DNA from: Roseibium aestuarii
GTDB taxonomy: Bacteria > Pseudomonadota > Alphaproteobacteria > Rhizobiales > Stappiaceae
Direction: 5' to 3'
NCBI RefSeq assembly: GCF_008477545.1
Contig: NZ_VORA01000001.1
Span: 186,001 to 250,000 of the forward strand
DNA length: 64,000 bases
The position numbers and the translations under genes are program-made. This document shows, piece by piece, positions 62,101 through 64,000 of the stretch (its first letter is position 1; each line of letters starts with the position of its first letter). The notes beneath the pieces are model-generated. The model was given only the letters and a program-made list of their open reading frames with translations, had not been told where the DNA came from and did no database searches.

Positions 62101-64000
62101 GAGGCGACATAGGTCGCGCCTTCCAGGAGCTTCGCGCCCCGGATCTCGGCGAAATCGCCCACGAGGACGTTGTCGCCGTAAAGATCGGTGAGGGTTTCCG
62201 TCTCGCCGCTGGCTGCAGCCCCGGCGACGAGGATGTCGTCGCCCTTGCCGCCGTCCAGACTGTCGGTGCCGGCCCGGCTGCTGGTGATGAAGGTGGACAC
62301 CACGCTCTGGGCGACGAAGCTGGAGGACACCACGATGTCGGCGAAGTCGCCGATCAGAAGGTCGCCGCCGTCATTGCCTTCCAGCGTGTCGTTGCCGCCA
62401 CCGCCGATGAGCACGTCCTTGCCCGAGCCGCCCTTGAGCGTGTCGTTGCCGTCGGCCAGATCCTTCACCGCGATGGTCAGGCTGGAGCTCAGCGGCCGCG
62501 TCAGGTCGAGGGATGTCGGATCGACAACACCGCTGCTGAGCGTGAAGACGAAGGAGCCGCCGGTGACGATGTCGTCGCCGTTGCCGCCGTCGAGCGTATC
62601 GTTGCCCAGGTTGCCTTCCAGGATGTCATTGCCCAGCTGGCCGTAGAACACGTCCTCGCCGCTGCCGCCGATCAGGATGTCCGCGCCGTCGTCGAGGGCC
62701 AGATTGGCCAGGTTGGTTGCACCGTCCACCAGGCCGCTGGCGCCTGCCTGAGCGCCCCAGCCCCAGACTTCCGTATCCGCGCCGTTGACCTTGATGACAT
62801 CCGCGCCCGCGCCGCCTTCCACATAGACATTCGCGCCGCCGGCGGTGATCGTGTCGTCGCCCGCACCGGAGAAGATGCTGACATTGCCCGTGCCCGACAG
62901 GTCGACGGAGATCGTGTCGTCGCCACCACCGGTCAGCACGATGCCGGACACGTTGCCCAGGGTGACCGTGTCCGCATCACGGGAGGCGAGCGGCTGGGTC
63001 GCGGCCGTGTAGTTGGTCAGTAGTTCGGCCAGATTGTAGGTCGCCGAGCCCACCGCATAGTTGCGGTCGCCATCGGTCTTGACCGTGCCGTCCGCGTTCA
63101 GGCCGATGAGGTCCAGAATGGCCTCGACGGTCACGTTGCCATTGGCGAATTCGGTCTGGAACAGATCGCGCAGCCCGTAGTCGTCGTCACCGATATAAAT
63201 GACCGTGCCGCCCGGAATGGAGACCGTGTCGGAGCCTTCCTCGCCGAAGATGATGTAGAGGCCCGAGGCATCGTTGCCCGCGGTGATCCGGTCGTTCCCG
63301 TCGCCGGCGAAGACCACATGCACGCCCTCGTCCGGCAGGATGATCTCGTCGTTGCCGGAGCCGGTGTAGGTGATGGTGGTCACGTTGTTCACGGCGCCCA
63401 GATTGACGAGGTTGTTGCCTTCGCCCGCCGGAATGATGATGGCGCCTGCATTCTGGTTCACCGTGCCGGTGACAGTCTGGTTGCCCTGGCTGTAGCTAAC
63501 GGAGATCGGCGAATTCGGACCGGAGATCACGACCTTGTCGTCCCCGTCGGCGGTGATGCCGGAGATGGACGAGGAGGCGTTGGCGCCGATGTTCAGGATG
63601 GCCGTTTCGCCATCGGCCACCGAATTGGAGATCTGGGTGCCGATGTCATAGCCGCCGAAATGCTCGCTGACGGTGAAGTTGAAGAGCGACTTCGACCACT
63701 TCAGGCTGAAGAAACCGAAGTCGATGCCGACCCAGACCGACAGGTGGAAGTTGACGGTGAAGGTGCCCTCGAAGAGGTACCCCAGCGCATCGAAGCCCGA
63801 AGCGTTGCCCATGGCGTCGAGCACCAGCAGCAGTTCGGTGAAGCTCAGCAGGCCGTCGTCGTTCGGATCGTTCAGGTCGATGTCGATGGTGACACCGCCG
63901 CCGCCATTGACCCCGGCGATGCCGAGGTTCAGGCCCGCAGCGATCTGGATGCTGACATAGACCAGGTCGGTGTCCAGGTTGATGCTGTCGAGCAGGCGCT
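59136..64000 (-). CDS. Giant RTX-like calcium-binding repeat protein (5' end outside window)
   Basis: C-terminal part (more than 1,620 residues) of a very large predicted secreted protein; the frame is open to the window edge. Near the edge lies IDLNDPNDDGLLSFTELL, an EF-hand-like calcium loop. After a beta-rich stretch come many GGxGxDxLxG nonapeptides (for example GGSGEDVFYGQLGNDILEG). These alternate with at least ten supermodules that begin L-G-D-x-G-E-I and end GGxDxIxxG. Approximate repeat region 59700-63300. The last 100 residues form a helical segment and a Pro/Ala/Gln-rich tail ending IELPVAAQ, without a classic aspartate-rich type I signal. Predicted surface adhesin or matrix protein. 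First gene of the cassette seen here. Confidence 0.87.
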   Translation of the reverse strand, partial: RLLDSINLDTDLVYVSIQIAAGLNLGIAGVNGGGGVTIDIDLNDPNDDGLLSFTELLLVLDAMGNASGFDALGYLFEGTFTVNFHLSVWVGIDFGFFSLKWSKSLFNFTVSEHFGGYDIGTQISNSVADGETAILNIGANASSSISGITADGDDKVVISGPNSPISVSYSQGNQTVTGTVNQNAGAIIIPAGEGNNLVNLGAVNNVTTITYTGSGNDEIILPDEGVHVVFAGDGNDRITAGNDASGLYIIFGEEGSDTVSIPGGTVIYIGDDDYGLRDLFQTEFANGNVTVEAILDLIGLNADGTVKTDGDRNYAVGSATYNLAELLTNYTAATQPLASRDADTVTLGNVSGIVLTGGGDDTISVDLSGTGNVSIFSGAGDDTITAGGANVYVEGGAGADVIKVNGADTEVWGWGAQAGASGLVDGATNLANLALDDGADILIGGSGEDVFYGQLGNDILEGNLGNDTLDGGNGDDIVTGGSFVFTLSSGVVDPTSLDLTRPLSSSLTIAVKDLADGNDTLKGGSGKDVLIGGGGNDTLEGNDGGDLLIGDFADIVVSSSFVAQSVVSTFITSSRAGTDSLDGGKGDDILVAGAAASGETETLTDLYGDNVLVGDFAEIRGAKLLEGATYVASIASVDGGADTITAGRGHDMILGGEGNDVINSSLGGDVILGDNGIIDITKATISGVATAHDGNDIIVTGTDTPAAYGTAAPADLIDLVIGGTGDDSITSESADLVVLGDTGEIHYSATALNALWSYEPLSSGASADDITKDAKTRALIATLARSIESTALAADGDDTITVKQGAVTGILGGGDDVATLGNGTTTLITDDGSITIAPNAALDGALVTMTSTASQTTSNADRVNGGNGRTLLIGGTDGDTMTLGNGDAVILADTGSIVHDDRSADVTYTATSESVVQATAGQSDGADSITIGNGDHTVILGGGNDTLTATGGVNAVLGDSGEIVFDEDLHLTSLSTAIGGNDSISTGAGDDILFGGVGQDTLHAGNGNNILLGDSGEYEDGVLTSAALASDGNDTVTSGTGQDFVILGGGADEANLGDGDNRVIGDSGEMIWSDDADGRLSTSSSATGGIDRITTGSGNDMILGGAAGDIISAGDGNNTVLGDNGNVILFPGSASAVLKSAETVDPSIGGDDWIQSGTGHDTLFGGAGSDTLLAGAGDDLLAGDNGTYVSSAVSGLGSFTSTILTFGGNDNLNGEDGDDLIIGGLGKDTISVGNGNDIALGDDGVLTFLNRSDLQSLVLTNQDLGGDDVMTASGTTGDNMLFGQAGSDTITGGLDDDILIGDLITLTLTDHASGLTGQSAADRVDHMISIRIDVKGDDEIHGEDGDDIMIGGFGADLMTGGSGDDILVGDTIIFDRTYRVDGDTGLISGELNLQTNYAYVTGGYDRLYGNDGPDIMIGGLGPDIFFGDTASDVLFSDGYTGIFRVTWSVDGFLGETPQWRLYTSNFAGSEAVDVVSNAQQNDVIGSPLASIDNGPGDNLLAGENSLIGERDDQGSAADRRALADDLLDLLNSENFIHTVASLVASGIDDDVLRSAIKQAITDQLGNVWNLDQPAVDRLIKLMIDFLVDRVNTEMPAAEAPAAPSNQSQTAPAIELPVAAQ
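59700..62700 (-). repeat. Protein-level supermodule array in the giant protein
   Basis: Roughly a dozen units of about 60-85 residues, each with the order GD(N/S/T/D)G, a short beta hairpin, GG-x-D-x-I, then nonapeptide calcium repeats. Examples are VILGDNGIIDI, AVLGDSGEIVF, ILLGDSGEYED, RVIGDSGEMIW, TVLGDNGNVIL and LLAGDNGTYVS. The DNA is too diverged for long identical copies, so the array is old rather than recently expanded. Confidence 0.75.

Noticed and set aside
59139-63023. Very long open frame (about 1,294 codons) on the plus strand opposite the giant repeat protein
   Set aside because: It mirrors the periodic, GC-rich codons of the repeat gene. Its translation is a low-complexity mix of Arg, Ala, Val and Asp with no domain, and lacks a ribosome-binding site.

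Overview
The window is GC-rich chromosomal DNA, about 64 kb, densely packed with genes. It most likely comes from an alphaproteobacterium of the Hyphomicrobiales (Rhizobiales) type. This rests on the conserved blocks def-fmt-truA, dapE near dapD, and rpmH-rnpA-yidC-engB-argB with its HAD pyrimidine 5'-nucleotidase neighbour, on a Caulobacter-type Flp pilus locus, and on a full TTAA-N7-TTAA CtrA-type box in front of cpaA. No insertion sequence, phage gene, CRISPR array or rRNA was seen. The only tRNA is tRNA-Arg(ACG). Both ends of the window cut genes: a phosphomannomutase at the left and a giant calcium-binding repeat protein at the right.

Layout. 0-7.7 kb: sugar-phosphate and acetate metabolism (phosphomannomutase, galactose mutarotase, an HDAC-family deacetylase, a HAD hydrolase, an orphan PhnD-like binding protein, and a pta-ackA operon whose Shine-Dalgarno can be closed in a stem). 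7.8-19.9 kb: a complete-looking Flp/Tad pilus locus in two divergent arms, with pilin, prepilin peptidase, CpaB-F, TadB-D and two TadE-like minor pilins. 20-23.5 kb: leucyl aminopeptidase, MarR regulator, NlpC/P60 peptidase and a secreted hypothetical protein. 23.5-27.4 kb: RmuC and an ammonium-transporter/chemoreceptor fusion. 27.4-35 kb: translation housekeeping (def, fmt, truA) and lysine biosynthesis (dapE, dapD), with small membrane proteins between them. 35-39.9 kb: an EamA transporter, an intergenic repeat cluster, a four-domain globin-MCP-CZB-PilZ chemoreceptor and a LysR regulator. 40-46 kb: HAD nucleotidase, argB, engB, a Vat-like xenobiotic acetyltransferase, yidC, rnpA and rpmH. 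46-50.3 kb: a TVP38 membrane protein coupled to a FAD-disulfide oxidoreductase, and an orphan histidine kinase behind a 13-bp tandem repeat. 50.5-55.1 kb: tRNA-Arg, then a cobalamin riboswitch in front of nrdHIEF (class Ib ribonucleotide reductase). 55.1-64 kb: a leftward cassette that encodes a giant repeat protein, a DUF3467 protein, a HlyD-type adaptor with an unusual cytoplasmic region, and an M50-protease/HlyD fusion.

How the parts connect. Three themes stand out. The first is surface structure: a CtrA-type box in the pilus locus links pilus assembly to the cell cycle, and the right-hand cassette looks dedicated to exporting or processing a very large calcium-binding surface protein. The second is sensing: two chemoreceptors have composite architectures, Amt fused to MCP for ammonium, and globin, MCP, zinc-binding CZB and PilZ in one chain for gas, metal or redox, and c-di-GMP. 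The third is cofactor-dependent DNA precursor supply: the B12 riboswitch ahead of the B12-independent reductase predicts a B12-dependent class II enzyme elsewhere in the genome.

The most novel candidates are the globin-MCP-CZB-PilZ receptor, the giant-protein/DUF3467/HlyD/M50-HlyD cassette and the Amt-MCP fusion. All calls were made by reading the sequence. No database search was run, so family names rest on recognised motifs.
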